A stretch of 64,000 nt of DNA from Symbiodinium natans (GCA_905221605.1 CAJNDS010002084.1:521472-585471), one strand, 5' to 3'; positions 10,848 to 23,000 are shown, counted from the first letter of the stretch. Numbers and translations are program-made. The notes: a model not told the origin generated them from the letters alone.

Positions 10848-12216
10848 ATGGCCAAGGGCAAAGGCGGGGACGCAACCTCAAAGCACGCAGGCTCCGAAGC
10901 TCCAGTAGATCTCCTCGGCCGATCCCACAGAAAGCACCACCAAAGCGCCGCCCCCCCCCCCCCCCCCTCCTTCTACCCGGTTTGAAATCGTTGAGTCCCG
11001 CGCCCGGCTCCTTCTCTGTGCCCTGCAGCCCTATAAAAACCCTACAACCTCATGACCCCATAACCCCACAAGCCCTACCTTAAGAACCCCGAAACCTATA
11101 CTACCTTTGTAGGTTACCTAGGAATCCTATCAGGGGGTTTTCTAGTAATCACCTGCGAAAAAAAATGGAGGTTTCTTGCGGGTTCTTCAGGTAACCCTAA
11201 ACCCGAAATCCTAAACCCTAAGCCCTAAACCCTAAACCCTAAACCTCAACACCGGAATGGGCACAGGACCTCGCAGGGTTCCCTTGATGGCCCCAGAGGG
11301 CAGGCCTCTGAGTGTCGGTTTGCGTTTAGGGTTTCGGATTTGGGGCTTGGGGTTTAGGGAGTAGCTAGGGGTTTAGGGTTTAGGGTTTAGGTAGGGCTTC
11401 TAGACCTTCAACTCAGCCAGAAGAACTGTGTACATCCACCGTTGAACTTGAGGCTGGAGGCCATTATTGCAAGTACATTGAGGGCTCAGGTCTTTGCTTA
11501 GACCCGACACCTTAAGCCCTAAACCAATAAGATAAATCTTCGGGACGGTTGGGGGACACCTTGGGAGTTTCTTGCCCGCGCGCAGGGGGCCGGGGCCGGG
11601 CCAAAGCGAAGGCAAAGGCCAAAGACAAGGAGCGGGTCTTCAGGGCTTTTGGGGGGCAATAGGGTTTGGAGGGTCTATTGGGGTTTGCAGCGGGTTTAGG
11701 GGTTTAAGGTTTAGAGCTTAGGGGGTTGTAAGTTCCGTAGTTTGGACTTTCCATCATTCGGGGCTTTTGAGTTCTTGCAGGGTTTATCAAGGTTCAGAGC
11801 CTGGGTCATGTGGGGTTAGCATGAGGGTTAGCCTTCGGGCTATCGCAGGTTTATGAAGGTTTTAAATGCACACAGCTGTGGGGAGGCTTCGGGCTTAGGG
11901 TTTAGGGTTTAGGGTTTAGGGTTTAGGGTTTAGGGGACTTCTTGAAGTTGCGGCCCCCTGTAATTCAAGAACGCAATCTGGGGCAACATATTAAAACGCG
12001 CGGTTTGCTCTAAAGCACTCTCCGGGCACTCGTCCTGAGTTGGGCTATGACCAGCAGCAACTGGGGGTTCACAAACATAGGAGACCCCCAATCTGGAGCC
12101 CCAAATCGCAGGATCCCCTTCGAAGAAAGGATCCCTAATAAGGTACCCCCCCCCCCCCCCCCCTAATATCGAAACATCCTAAACCCTAAACCCTAAACCC
12201 TAGAAACCCTGAACCC

Positions 12217-12247
<31 letters not shown>

Positions 12248-13082
12248 AACTGGCGACGCCCGCAAGCTCCCCAAGCCGAGAATGCTGGACACAGCCGCGC
12301 AGCTGCCAGCCTCGGCGGTAGGGGTCGGAAGAATTACTCGTAGTATTTCCCTATATGGTCCCTTTGTATTAATACGATTATAATCCCCCCCCCCCCCCAA
12401 AAAAAGCACACAAGAAAACCAATTCTAATGATTTAAGGCCCCTATTTTTGGTCCCGTTTGCACTTTTCAGGTTTGCGTCGCCCTGTGTTGCGAGAGTATG
12501 GCCGCGTACTTCCCTTTTAAGGGTTTAGGGTTTAGGGTTTAGGGTTAGGGTTTAGGGTTTAGGGTTTAGGGTTTAGGGTTTAGGGTTTTTTGCAAATGCC
12601 TCTCTCCTCGGTCCCGTGCGCCTTCAGTGCATCCTGAAATGGTCTTGGGCGCTCCCTTTTGGGACCGCGTGAACCCTCAAATTGGGGGACCATATACCCT
12701 ATGCTACTATAATGCCTATTAGGGTACATATGAACCCTGAACCGTATTGTAGGGTTCATTGGTCCTTATAAGGTCTTGGAAGTGTTTTCTCCTCAAATTG
12801 GCCTTGGAGTGTCTTACCTTCTTTGGCTATGGAATAGAGGTATATAAGGACCCAACAAATTCAGGGCCCAGACTAGGGGCCCTGCAGCCGGAGAAACCCT
12901 CAGAGAACCCTGTCGAGAAGTCCCCCAAACCCTGAACCCCAAACCCTAAACACCAAGCCCTAAACTCTAAACTCTAAACTCTAAACCCTAAACCCTAAAC
13001 CCTAAACCCTAAACCTCAAGAGACCAAAAGACGGCAGGAGGCCAACGGCTCTGCCGACGAGGCCGAGGCGTCCGACGCTTAG
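10848..13082 (+). CDS. Unrecognised small basic/acidic protein gene, exons provisional
   Basis: A likely start exon at 10848-10952 begins ATG after a C/A-rich leader and reads MAKGKGGDATSKHAGSEAPV. A short exon at about 11586-11642 after CGCAG reads RGRAKAKAKAKDKERVF. A terminal exon at about 13021-13082 reads TKRRQEANGSADEAEASDA and stops at TAG. Intervening DNA holds telomere tracts, poly-C runs and IE-C, IE-D and IE-J elements. Joining these exons into one gene is inferred from order, strand and similar K/A/E-rich composition. No family is recognised. Confidence 0.35.
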
Positions 13083-15522
13083 CGCTTCTTCGTGGCTTTG
13101 GGGACTTAGGGTTTAGGGTTTCGGGTTTAGGGTTTGGGGTTTAGGGATCTTATTTGGGACTTTGGGGGACTTTGGGGTTTTTGGGGACTTCGGGACTTCG
13201 GGGACTTTGGGGACTTTGGGTAGGGCCGGGTAGGGTTTAGGGGCTTAAAGTTCAGGGTTCAGGGTTTAGGGTTTCGATGTTCAGGGTTTTGGGCTTTCCT
13301 AAAGTCTACACCCTGAGCCCCAGACACCCCTATACCCAGCCCAACAACCCGGAACCCGACGCCTCGAGAACTCTGAATTCTGAACCTTACGCCCCCCGAA
13401 ATTGATTTGTGACACTCCCTGGCGCAGCAAAAGGGCGCAGCTGTGAAGTGCAAGCGGCTGGATGGCAGAAAGGTTTTCCAGCAAGATCTCTCCATGCTGC
13501 CATGCGACGAGGTAGGACCCTTCCATGTAATCCTAGCGCGGGCAACCTACGAACCCTCAAGCCTCCACCTGAACCCTAAACCCCAAACCCTAGTAGCCCT
13601 AAACCCTAAACCCTACTAGCCCTGAACCCTAAACCCTACTAGCCCTAAACCCTTAACCCTACTAGCCCTAAACCCCTCAGGCCTAAACCCTTAACCCTAG
13701 TCGAGGCCGGAGGGGTCCACTCCCACCGACGCTGACGGTGGCGACCCCAGCCTACTAGGGTTGAGTTGGTGGTTTCGGGTTGATCTCGGGTGTATGGTTT
13801 AGGGTGAAGGGATAAGGGTTTAGGGTTGCAACCCCATGCATTGGGGTTAAGGGTTGATTAAGGGTTAGGGCTTAAAATCGGACTTTTTTGTTAGGCGTTT
13901 AATAGGGTTTACGATTTATTCCGGTATTGGGGCTTGGGTCAGTGACAAGGTTGAGCTGTTCCTTGGGTCTGCAGGTGTGCTTGAAAGACGGCTGAGGATT
14001 GGGTTTGGGTTATAAGCACTTTTGAAATCTTTGACTCCCGCAAGGGGTCTACAGGGTTCAGGTTTGAGGGCCTATGCGCTTGGGTGCTTGTTTCCATTAG
14101 GAGTGTACAGGGCTTCTTTTGCCCTAAGCTTATGAGGAGTGTGGAGATGTGGGACCTTAATGGGTCTAGGCTTCATCTTATACACATACATATAACATGT
14201 ATATATCATATGTGCAGAAATACTCAGAGTGTAGGGGTAGCCATGCTCTCCCTAACCCCCCCCCCCCCCCCCCATCAGGGGACGCCGCCGACGGCGAGGA
14301 GTGGGCCGTTTGCGAGTATTCTAACCCTCCCAAAACCTGAATCCCCAAAGTACGCATGCAAATAGCCCCAAAACCCATGAAACAAGGCCATTACTTTGCA
14401 CATTGTGGGAGACCTTCAAGCTCGGCGAACCTACACTCCCAGCCCGGCCCAACCCCCCCAAAAAGGTCACAACAAGTTCATGCACCTACCTTTTTTCAGA
14501 TAGATGATGAGTCTTTGTATCCTTCTTTACATTTCGTGCCTTCCGTGCCCTAAAGGCACTTGGGATGTTTCCCGTTCTATGATTAGTCCTTAACAGGGAT
14601 TCTCGTACCCCCCCATTATAATCCCGGGGTTTAGGGTTTAGGGTTTAGGGTTTAGGGTTTAGGGTGTTAAGGACTGTTAGTAGAAGGGGGCAACATCGCA
14701 ACCTGCCGCCCGAAAGCCCTCTTACACAGCCCTCCTTTGCAGGAGGCACCTCAGCGCCGCTTCGAGGCTCGGGGTGAGCAGATGTAGGGTTTTAGGGTTT
14801 AGGGTTTAGGGTTTAGGGTTAGTCTAACACTTGCTGAATCCACGACAGGCTTCTTACTAGTGTTATTGGTGAGTGTATAGAGGTTCCCGAATCAGCTTGG
14901 TGGGTCAACAGGTTTTTTCTTGTTTTTTCTGCTATGTACAGGGTTCCTTAATACACGTTGGTCGGTGTGTCTCAGTGTCTCTGTTGAGCATCCTTATTTT
15001 GGGCCATACTTGCATACCCTGAGGGTCCATGTATCTAGATAGGGAAGACTTGGGACTTAAAGCACCTCCTATTTCGGGACTTTTGGGCCCAAGCTTCAAA
15101 ACTTCCATTTCAGCTTATACTCGCTGCGACTATCTTCCGGCTCGTTCTTTCGGGGAGGGGGGGGGGGGGGGGGCTGTCATAAAGGGTTAATGGGGTTTGG
15201 GGTTTAGGGCTTAGGGTTCAATTCGGGCCCGACAGCCCTATAAGCCCTAAATCAACCCGGTGCATGGGCCGTTTGACTTCGGGTGGCCAGTATGCCCAGT
15301 AGAGGTACCCTTGTTCCCTTGTTTGTTGGGGTTTAGGTTCCCTTATCAACCCCTTTAAGCAAAAAAGGGCAAGCGAGGCTCCTTGGAGTCTTTGCAAGAG
15401 TCTTTGGAAGAGCTCTCTGCGTTTTGAGGGCTTGTCTTACTGAGAGGGAGGCAACGGAAGCCTACAGGTCTTCACCCTTCTCGGATATGGGGGTGGCCAT
15501 CCCCACCTGAGCCCTGAGACCC
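13083..15522. other. Repeat-rich spacer, no firm gene
   Basis: It holds G/T-rich decayed repeats (13100-13270), a tandem CCCTACTAGCCCTAAA-like array (13570-13700), an IE-A element split by telomere repeats (14560-14695), a tract at 14794-14822 and a poly-G run near 15157. One possible short exon at about 14740-14780 reads EAPQRRFEARGEQM after GCAG, but it is too small to assign. Confidence 0.4.
14560..14695. mobile_element. IE-A element interrupted by telomere heptamers
   Basis: The left half (TTGGGATGTTTCCC...ATAATCCC) and right half (TTAAGGACTGTTAGTAG...) are the two arms of an IE-A element. Compared with other copies, about six TTTAGGG units (about 14628-14668) sit between ATAATCCC and TTAAGGACTG, where intact copies have only a few bases. 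Confidence 0.75.
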
Positions 15523-15679
15523 CTTGGAGGTTCAGGGTACTTAGTATTCAGGGTACTTAGTAACCCAGTATAAGTGTAGCTATAACCCACATAGAAACCC
15601 CTGATGAACCCTAATAGGGGTTATAGTTGGGCTTTAAGTGCCGTTCTAATTGGGCTACGAAGTACCCTGAACCTCCAAG
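15523..15679. mobile_element. IE-K element with about 24-bp inverted repeats
   Basis: CTTGGAGGTTCAGGGTACTT at the left is matched by its complement at the right (AAGTACCCTGAACCTCCAAG), and the match extends a few bases further with one mismatch. The interior repeats the GGTACTTAGTA motif. An open frame of 92 codons starting at 15604 runs through the element and is explained by it. Confidence 0.8.
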
Positions 15680-16569
15680 TGGAGGTAATAGACTACCCAC
15701 ACCTTGGCCTCAAGCTGCAGCTCAAGAAGGCGGGCCATTGGGGAGGCGCAGGGGTGCAGGATTTAGTTTTTCAGAGGTTCAGCATTCAAGGTCCAGGCTT
15801 CACGGTTCAGGACAACAAAACCCTAAACCCAAATCAAATCCTAGACCCTGAACCCTGTTTGTCTGAAGTGCAGGGTCTGTAGGCAAGGTTGTGTCATTCT
15901 TGGAGGCCTTCAAGCAGACAATTTTCAGCACATTGTCCCGTGGTGTCTTGTGTTTGCTGAGAAGCATAATAAGGTCAGGGTTTAGGGTTCTGGGTTTGGG
16001 GTTCGATTAAGGACTTGTTAGTGTAAGGGAGAACATCCCAAACCGTCCAGTGGTGCTTTGGGTTTCAAGTTTAGCCTACTTAAAGTTGACAGACTTCTTT
16101 CACAGTCCTGACGCGTCAGATCAGCCCCCTATGAAGGGATAGGGGCCCACTTCACCCTGAAGGGACCTAGAATGGTGTCCCGGCCACAATGAGTAGGTTT
16201 AGGGTTTACGGGATGCTTCTCCTCTTGCGAATGGTGTCCCGACCACCATGAGCATCAGGTGTACAGCGAAGCCAATCTCCGGCAAAGATGCAATGGAGAT
16301 AAGGCACGGGCCGATTGCCGTTGTTACCAATTTGCTGAGTACTAGGGTTCAGGGTTTAGGGTTTAGGGTTTAGGGTTGTCAGGTTTTAGGGTTCAGGCGG
16401 GTTTCTTCCACAGGGCAAGGCTCCGCACACAAGGACGAGAATCCCTCAACGGCCGAGCATTCCAGCCATCATCCCCCTGGCATTCCCGGCCCTCAACCTA
16501 TATCCTCAAACCGGGGTTGGGCGCGCGCGCCCCACGTCCCACCCCCAAATAATTCGAAGTATTCCCAGC

Positions 16570-16640
16570 ATCGGAGAAAAATATATATATATGTGTATTA
16601 TACATACATATATGTATATAGAGTTTTATGTAAGAAGAGT
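16570..16640. repeat. TA/ATGT microsatellite
   Basis: Alternating ATATAT, GTAT and ACAT motifs. A similar AT-rich patch occurs at 62190-62222, and a CT/TA patch at 55900-56010. Confidence 0.8.
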
Positions 16641-16965
16641 TTTACAATTCGGGGCGCAGAGGTTTGGACAGCAAGCAAGAACCAGAAAGCAAATCATTGC
16701 CCGCGAGGCAAAGCTTCGGAATCTGCAGAAGGCCTTGAAGAAGCGTCTGGGCTGCCATGAGGGGCTTAAGTTTAAGTCCATGGGTTTCACCTTGACTTTG
16801 GCTGCTCTCTTCAGCTTTGTTTATTAGCTCAGATGCAAGTGGAAATCCTGTGTCACACATCAAGAAATCCACGGATTCATCAGTCACGCTCCAGCGAGTC
16901 ATTCTAGCCATCATCATTCACCCTGCATCTAAGTGGTTTAGGGTTTAGGGTTTAGGGTGCAGAGC

Positions 16966-18090
16966 ATGCCTGCAATGCGGATCTGTCTGCTATCGCCCCT
17001 GGCCGCTGCAGTCGGCTATGTTGTGATTCGAGTCCTCGTCCGGCGCCGGAGCCCGCGCGCGCAGCTGTCCGATCTGCAGGCGGCCGCCACTGCCCTGGCG
17101 CGCAAGCAGCGCATCTCCGTGGTGGGATGCTCCTGCAGTGGTAAGTCGACCCTTGCAACCATGCTCGCCAAGATCAAGGGCGCCTCGAGGACCAAATGAC
17201 CCCTAAAAGGGTGTATGGTTAATGTACTTCAATAGGCAATATCGTAGTATAGGGTTACATGACCCCAATTTTCAGGCTCGTTTGGTCCAAACCCTAAACC
17301 CTGCACCCTAAACCCTAAACCCGAAACCCTAAACCCTAAATCCCCCAGGCGTGCGCTACATTGACATGGACCGCCTGGCATGGCTCCCTGGCTGGCAGCT
17401 GCGCGACCGCGAAGACTTCGATGAGATCCTGTCCAAGGAGCTTGAGGAGGCGAAGGCGCGCCCGGGAGCAAAAGCATGACAAGGGGAAGGTTAATGTAGG
17501 GGTCGGAATACTTACAAATGGTACTAGTTTTTCCTTAGGGTCCCTACATGATTATACCACCTTAACCCCCCAAAACCCTATTCTCTTCATTAAGGCCCCT
17601 ATATTGTGTGCTCAGAAGTAGGGTGGGCTAACTTTCAGTGTGATCCCTGTAGTATCTAGCTCCCTAGCGCGTGAGTGAGTTTTGCATAGGCCCTGGGTAG
17701 GCATGCGGTGGATTTACAGTGGATGGCAACTACGGCCTGAAAACCACGAAAAGGCTTGTGTGGGAGGATATCGAGGTTGTCGTGTGGCTGGACCTCGACT
17801 TCTTCATAGTGCTGGGCCGCGCTTTCTGGCGCACTGCCTACCGCACCATCTGCCGCGTCGAGTGCTGCAACGGGAACTACGAGCATCCAGGCTTGCTGCT
17901 GACCAAGGACTCTGTCATCTACTACGTGCTCACAAGGCATCATCTGATGGCAGAAAGGGTCCTGCGGCTCCGGCAAGATTATCCGCAGCAGCTCCTCGTG
18001 CGGCTCCGCTGCCCAAAGGACGTGGACCTCCTGTGGCACCTCGTGGAGCAGGAGGTGGTGAACCCAAAGAGCCCAATATCCCTTAATTAG
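16966..18090 (+). CDS. P-loop NTPase, adenylate-kinase-like/topology-modulation-type, 3 exons
   Basis: Exon 1 (16966-17179) starts MPAMRIC, has a hydrophobic N-terminal segment and then the Walker A loop GCSCSGKST. Exon 2 (17349-17477) reads VRYIDMDRLAWLPGWQLRD, and exon 3 (from 17720) reads DGNYGLKTTKRL then VVWLDLDFF. The order GxxxxGKST, (I/L)DxDxLxWxPGW, DGNY, (V)xWLD is that of small nucleotide-kinase-like P-loop proteins of the FlaR/topology-modulation type, so phosphoryl transfer to a small substrate is likely. Intron 1 reads as GC...AG and holds an inverted IE-D element. Intron 2 reads as GA...AG (17478-17719) and holds an IE-C element. An IE-B element begins at 18063 and supplies the stop at 18088-18090. 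If it is instead spliced (GA at 18060, AG at 18175-18176) the frame continues to a TAA at 18325-18327. The hydrophobic start suggests membrane or organelle targeting. Confidence 0.7.
17190..17292 (-). mobile_element. IE-D element in intron 1 of the P-loop gene
   Basis: GGACCAAATGACCCCTAAAA at the left and CCCCAATTTTCAG...TTTGGTCC at the right are inverse-orientation ends of the family also found at 4594, 12660 and 39701. Confidence 0.65.
17496..17603 (+). mobile_element. IE-C element in intron 2 of the P-loop gene
   Basis: It starts TAGGGGTCGGAATACTTAC and ends TTAAGGCCCCTATA, closely matching the copies at 9781 and 38692. Confidence 0.75.
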
Positions 18091-18173
18091 GAAATATTTT
18101 GCTTAATTTATATAGGGATCCTTAATATGATTTAAGGTATATTCCTTAATTAAGGAGTATTGGGCTCTTTGGG
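18063..18173. mobile_element. IE-B element at the 3' end of the P-loop gene
   Basis: Full-length copy with matching CCCAAAGAGCCCAATA termini, flanked by AA on both sides. It begins inside the open reading frame of the P-loop gene. Confidence 0.85.
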
Positions 18174-18327
18174 AAGGGAGCCCAGGACAGATCTCCATGA
18201 GGGACAAGGCCCCCCCCCGGCAATGCGCGGCTGGAGCCATCTGGGCGAAGCAGGCTACTTGTACAGCGCATCCATGACTCGCCCAGACGGCATCCATTGC
18301 CTCGGCTTTTGCAACAAAGGCTCCTAA

Positions 18328-19496
18328 GAAGGCGACCTCCCCCCGGTCTTGCCAGAATCCACCCCCCCCCCCCCCCCCCCCTACTATCCCCCCCCTTCTG
18401 AAAACCGAAAGGTGCCAAGCTGTGCAGTGTGAGCCCTCCGCACCAGCATGCAACACCGATGTCTCGGCATGTGTTAGGATATCATATTGCTCTCTACTAC
18501 GATGCCCTATACTACAAGAAACCTGCTACGAACCCTCGTAGGGTTCAAGTAGTTGCCAAAGTTTGTCATGCCTTGGCGAATCTGAGGCCCAGTCTTTTCA
18601 AAGAAGTTCGGCCAGTCGCGGACTCGGTGGGCAGCTATTTGGGGTTCGTTCCCAAAACCTACCCTGCCCTTCCTGCGCAAAGGGAGTGGGGGGACGGCAC
18701 AACTTGATTGTCATATTGGGGGGACACTCTGGGGTGTTCCCCCTTATACTAACAGTCCTTAATAGGGATTGGAAGATGGGTACTGGAAAATCCCTATTAC
18801 GGACTGTGACCTTATACTAGCAGTCCTTCATAGTGGTTCGAATCGGGGGTACTAGAACATCCCTAGGAAGGAAACCCTAAACCCTCAGCCCGAAGCCCTA
18901 AACCCTAAACCCTAAGCCCTAAACCCTAAACCCCTAAACCCTAATAGTATAAGGGGGAAACATCCCTGCTACTATGAGGGGGAACATCCCAAAGCACACG
19001 CCTTACCAAAAGGCCAAGCCCGGCCTGCCTTTCAGTCCTGACATGCCTATGGAGGGTTTAGGATTTAGGGTTTCGGGTTTAGGGTTTAGGGTTTAGGGTC
19101 TAGGGTGTTAGGGTGTTAGGGTGTTAGGGTTTAGGGTTTATAAGGTTTAGGGTTTAGGGTTTAGGGTTTTCGGGTTTAGGTTTTAGGGTTCAGGGTGTAG
19201 GGTTAGGGTTTAGGGTGGGTTCGAGTGTGGGACAGCGTCTTAGGGTTTAGGGTCTAGGGTTAGAGTTTGGGGACAGCGTCCTGGCCTTGGGAGCCTGCAG
19301 GTTCACGGTCTGACCCTAAAGCCTCCAAAACCCCTTAGGGCAGGCGCCTTGTTGGTTCCAGCTTCGGGGATCTGCGGCTTTTGGCTCCAGGTTTCGGGCT
19401 TCTTGCCGGAGGATGTGGGATGAATGCTTGCGCCCTGAGCCCCAAACCCTAAACCCTAAACCCTAAACCCTAAACCCTAAACCCTAAACCCTAAAC
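18328..19496. other. Repeats and IE-A remnants, no firm gene
   Basis: Contains a run of about 20 C (18361-18380), a degenerate IE-D-like piece (18467-18550), a composite of two IE-A elements split by CCCTAAA repeats (18729-18993), decayed TTTAGGG repeats (19050-19260) and a clean CCCTAAA tract (19443-19496). A frame at 18429-18707 has no recognisable content. Confidence 0.45.
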
Positions 19497-19590
19497 TATG
19501 GGAGGACAAGGCGCCCATTCGGAAGAAGAGGAAAGCACCAGCCGTACCCGAAGAGGCAGACCGATCTTATAGGGTCCTGAAAGAAGTCGG
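19497..19590 (+). CDS. Isolated putative exon, lysine-rich
   Basis: Between a CCCTAAA tract and G-rich DNA the frame WEDKAPIRKKRKAPAVPEEA continues to RSYRVLKEVGFQ. It resembles a spliced exon bordered by repeats. No family is recognised, and the retroelement lies about 110 bp downstream. Confidence 0.35.
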
Positions 19591-19699
19591 GTTCCAAGGG
19601 GGGTGGGGGGTATGTAACCCAGGGCTCCCAAATACTCCGCACTACCCCGTATGGGTACCTACCCCCCCCCCCCCTATGAACCCCAAACCCTAAACCCTA

Positions 19700-19986
19700 T
19701 GCGGAGCTGCAATTGGTATTGTAGAAAGGAGTTAGTGTTGGAAGTTGGAAGGGTTAATGAACCCGGTAATCGTATTTGGCTCAAGATGGGCTTGAACAGA
19801 AAGCCACAAGTTCAAAAAGTAGTGCCTGGGTTCTTAGGGTTTGGTAAGGGTGTGGATTCCTTCCCCCTTTCCTTCCCCCCTGGGTTGCTCTTATCCGTGT
19901 TCTTGGTTGTTTCTTGGTTCGATCTGGGAAATATAAGTTCAGGGCGATTAGGGGAGTTGATTTCCTTCCTTGGTTGTCCCCCCGTA
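19700..19986 (+). repeat. 5' long terminal repeat
   Basis: Identical to 28258-28544 except A at 19936 versus C at 28494. It starts TGCGGAGC and ends CCCCGTA. It should carry the promoter and transcript start. At 19775-19785 it contains TTTGGCTCAAG, the 3' end of the dinoflagellate spliced leader, directly before an ATG. Confidence 0.92.
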
Positions 19987-20000
19987 GGTTATGAGCCCAA
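19987..20000 (+). promoter_or_regulatory. Primer-binding site, initiator tRNA-Met anticodon arm (half-tRNA type)
   Basis: GGTTATGAGCCCAA starts at the first base after the 5' LTR. Its complement contains GGGCTCATAACC, the anticodon stem-loop sequence (CAU) of initiator tRNA-Met. Copia-type elements including copia, Ty5 and Osser prime from a cleaved initiator tRNA in this way, so the site supports a copia-like replication mode and fixes the LTR end. The host tRNA sequence is not in this window. Confidence 0.75.
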
Positions 20001-20052
20001 ATTAGGTTCCCTGCGGTTAAGTGTTCTTTCAAGGTTTTGGGATCAAGAAGCA

Positions 20053-23000
20053 ATGCCTTCTCCGAAGCGATGGCTCCAACTTGCCTCGGATGGTGGACAA
20101 GATGGTGGAGCTGGAAATGGTGCAGCTGAGTCTCTGGGTGAAAGATCGGTGTTGGAAGAGGTGATTCCCGACGCTGAAGTACATCTGGAAGAGGCCTTGG
20201 TTGCAGAAAGCCCCAATGCGGGTATGAATCCCAATAGGGATATGGTTAGCAATGCTGAAGCTGAAGGACGTGCTGTTTCTGTACCGCCAAAGCCTGGTGA
20301 AAAAAGGAACTGGGATGCGACTGGTGGCATAGATCGTGAAATGGAGGTGACTGTTTTACGAGTGTTACACAAACACGGGTACCAGCCGTCGTCTTCGACT
20401 TCGGGTCGAATGGTAGACCAAGAGTCTCAGACCGATCTGATTGGAGAAGTGCTACAAGCGACCAGGAGGCCGTTGAACAAGATCAAAAAGGGTCCATCTT
20501 CGAGTTCCCAAGGTGGTGGAAGCGGTCACAAACAGAAGGGTGCGGACGGCTTTGAAGCTGCACCTGCTGCTGAATACGCCATGGGGGAGGAGGAGATCCT
20601 ACAGATGGAGGCTGAACGGTTGCGACAGCTGTCAGAAGAAGAGGACGAGATGCGACAGGTTTCTGAAAGGGACGGTTTTCGGAAAGACGAGCATCTGATC
20701 CAAGCGTGTGATGGCACAATGTGGGAATTGCACCTCCATGAAGATGGGAGACAATATTATTACTGCCTGGATACGCACGAAACCAAGTGGACATTGCCGG
20801 TGGTAGGTGAAAAGGTGAAGAGTGACGAGGTGGTTGGGTCTCCTTTGGGCAATGAGCTGGAAATGGAGGCGGCACTGGATTCTTCATCCTCTACTCCGAA
20901 GACTGAGTCTACGAGGGCATTCCAGGGTAGTGTAAATAGTTTAGGTGAAAAAGATTTTTCCTCTACTATCAGGGATAGCGGTCCTAGGGCTGATGGTGAC
21001 GCCCCGACCCCGGGTTCTCCTGATGAGGAAGGGATTCCTGGGAACCAAGCCAACATCGCTGGAGCTCAACACCTGGATCGGGAAGAAACAGAAGCGCTTT
21101 CTGAGGGTGGGGCAGCGATGGAATTGGTGGATCCAGAAGAGAAAATGCCCAATGAGGTGATCGGAACTGTGTCGGCTGCAGAAGAGCGAGTGGTGGATGT
21201 GGTACCTGTTGTTCAGGAAGGTGGTCCTGGAGATTCGGAGGATGGAGAGAAAAAGTTGTGTGTTACGACTGAGGAGGTCTCTTCGTTTGGTGCCAAGAAT
21301 TCTGCCATTCAAGGGGAAAAAGAAGCTTCTGGAATAGCTGGAGACACGGATGATCTGAAAAATGAGGCCTGGAGCGCCAATGATGCGCGGGTTGATGCGC
21401 CAGATATTACCTGGAGTGCGAAGGAAGCACGGGTTGAGGTGCATGTGGTGGTACGTTCCACGGGCGACTGCAACAATGGGGCGCAGGTCTCCGCAGCAGC
21501 TGATGATGGAGGTTCACAGGTGGACGCACTGGTGCAACCTGAAGTTAGCAGCGAGGAACGAAATGACAAGGGCTACACCGGAGCCAATGAGGCAGCTGTG
21601 GTCAATGATGGTGGAAATTCTCCTTTGGAGGCCATGGAACCAAAGGAGCCTGCGGTGGAAGAAAGCGTGCCTGCCGCGGATGATCGACTCAATTGCCCTG
21701 CAGTGGAAGAAGATTTGCCTGCTGCAGAAGGTGAGACAAAGGACTCCAATGATGGGTCCACTCCCATGAAGGGAGAAGCGTTGCCGTCTGGAAGTTCACC
21801 GGAAGTCGACACCGAGCGAACTACAGCAGATGAGGCAAAGCCGTTGGCGGAGAAAAAGGGAGGTCCTGAAATCCAGGAGCACAAAAAAGATGAGCTTGTG
21901 GGACTCGTGGAGCAGGACGAGCAGTGTGACCCAAAGGTGAAGACAAAGGATGCGCCAGGAGCCGATGATACAGAGATGGTTTCTGAAGAGCGTGTAAAGA
22001 AAGTGCCCCGAGCGGGAGCCTTGGAGTCACCTGGGCCACATTGCTATCAAGAGGGAGATGAGATCATGGGTCTGGTGCGCTGCATCAATGGGTATGGAGC
22101 CTTTTTGGACCATGGGGATATGAATGTATTGATTCCTGCAGAAGGGAACAATGCATATCAGTTCAAGTTTGGTGATACTGTCAATGGAACAGTGAAACGA
22201 GTGGAAGATGATGGTACCATAATCTTGGACACCTTTCTGGTTTTGGAAGAGGACGTGGAGGACTCTTCTTCGACGCTGCGGAAGTGGAAACCCAGCGGCT
22301 GGAGTACGTGGTGGACGGATTCATGGTATGCTGGTCAATGGTACCAAGATTCCAACGGTCAATGGGACTGGAAACAGGAGGAAGAGCAATCCGATGAAGA
22401 GCTTGTGGTACAGGAGTTGTCTTCTGAAGAACGAAAAGAAAGGCAACTTTATGGAGAAAAGATCTACAAAGCTCTTCTGGAGAATGGAAATGAAGAGGAA
22501 GCCTATGTTGGCAAAATTACTGGGATGCTGTTAGGTCGGCCGATGGAAGATTTACAGGAGTGTGTTGCGGATCAGGCATTCCTCAATGCGGAAGCTCGGC
22601 GCGCGTATGGCATCTTGCAAAATGATGGTTGGAAGCCTGATGGTACAGAAAGCACAGGCTTGGGGAAGTTAACCACTTTTTCCCGAAAACAGTACCACAA
22701 CGCGCTTTTCGAACTGGCATGCAGAAAAAGGAGATTTTCTCGACCAGTTGTGGGTGAAGCGGTGGCAACGGTGCTGAATCAAGGGGAAGATGAGTTTTGG
22801 AACGCGCTTTGGTTGGACACCAAGCTATTTTTGCAGGAGCTTGATGGTGCAGTGCAATCCACGAGCAAAAGGGAGAACAAGCCAATGGAAGCCTACATGG
22901 ATCCTGACCAGTACAAAAAGGCTTACATGACACCAAAGACGGTGTTGTCACCTGGTTACAGCAAGCTGTGCAGGTTCTTCAATAAGGGAAGGTGTCGCAA

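Noticed and set aside
15604-15882. 92-codon open frame
   Set aside because: Its first part is the right arm of the IE-K inverted-repeat element and the rest has no conserved features.
17136-17142. GTAAGT donor-like sequence in the P-loop exon
   Set aside because: It encodes the GK of the Walker A motif (GGT AAG TCG), so splicing there would destroy the motif.
19651-20052. ORF1 start at 19651, upstream of or within the LTR
   Set aside because: That segment is the flank and LTR, which are open by chance. The same translation appears from the 3' LTR, and the first ATG after the primer site is at 20053.
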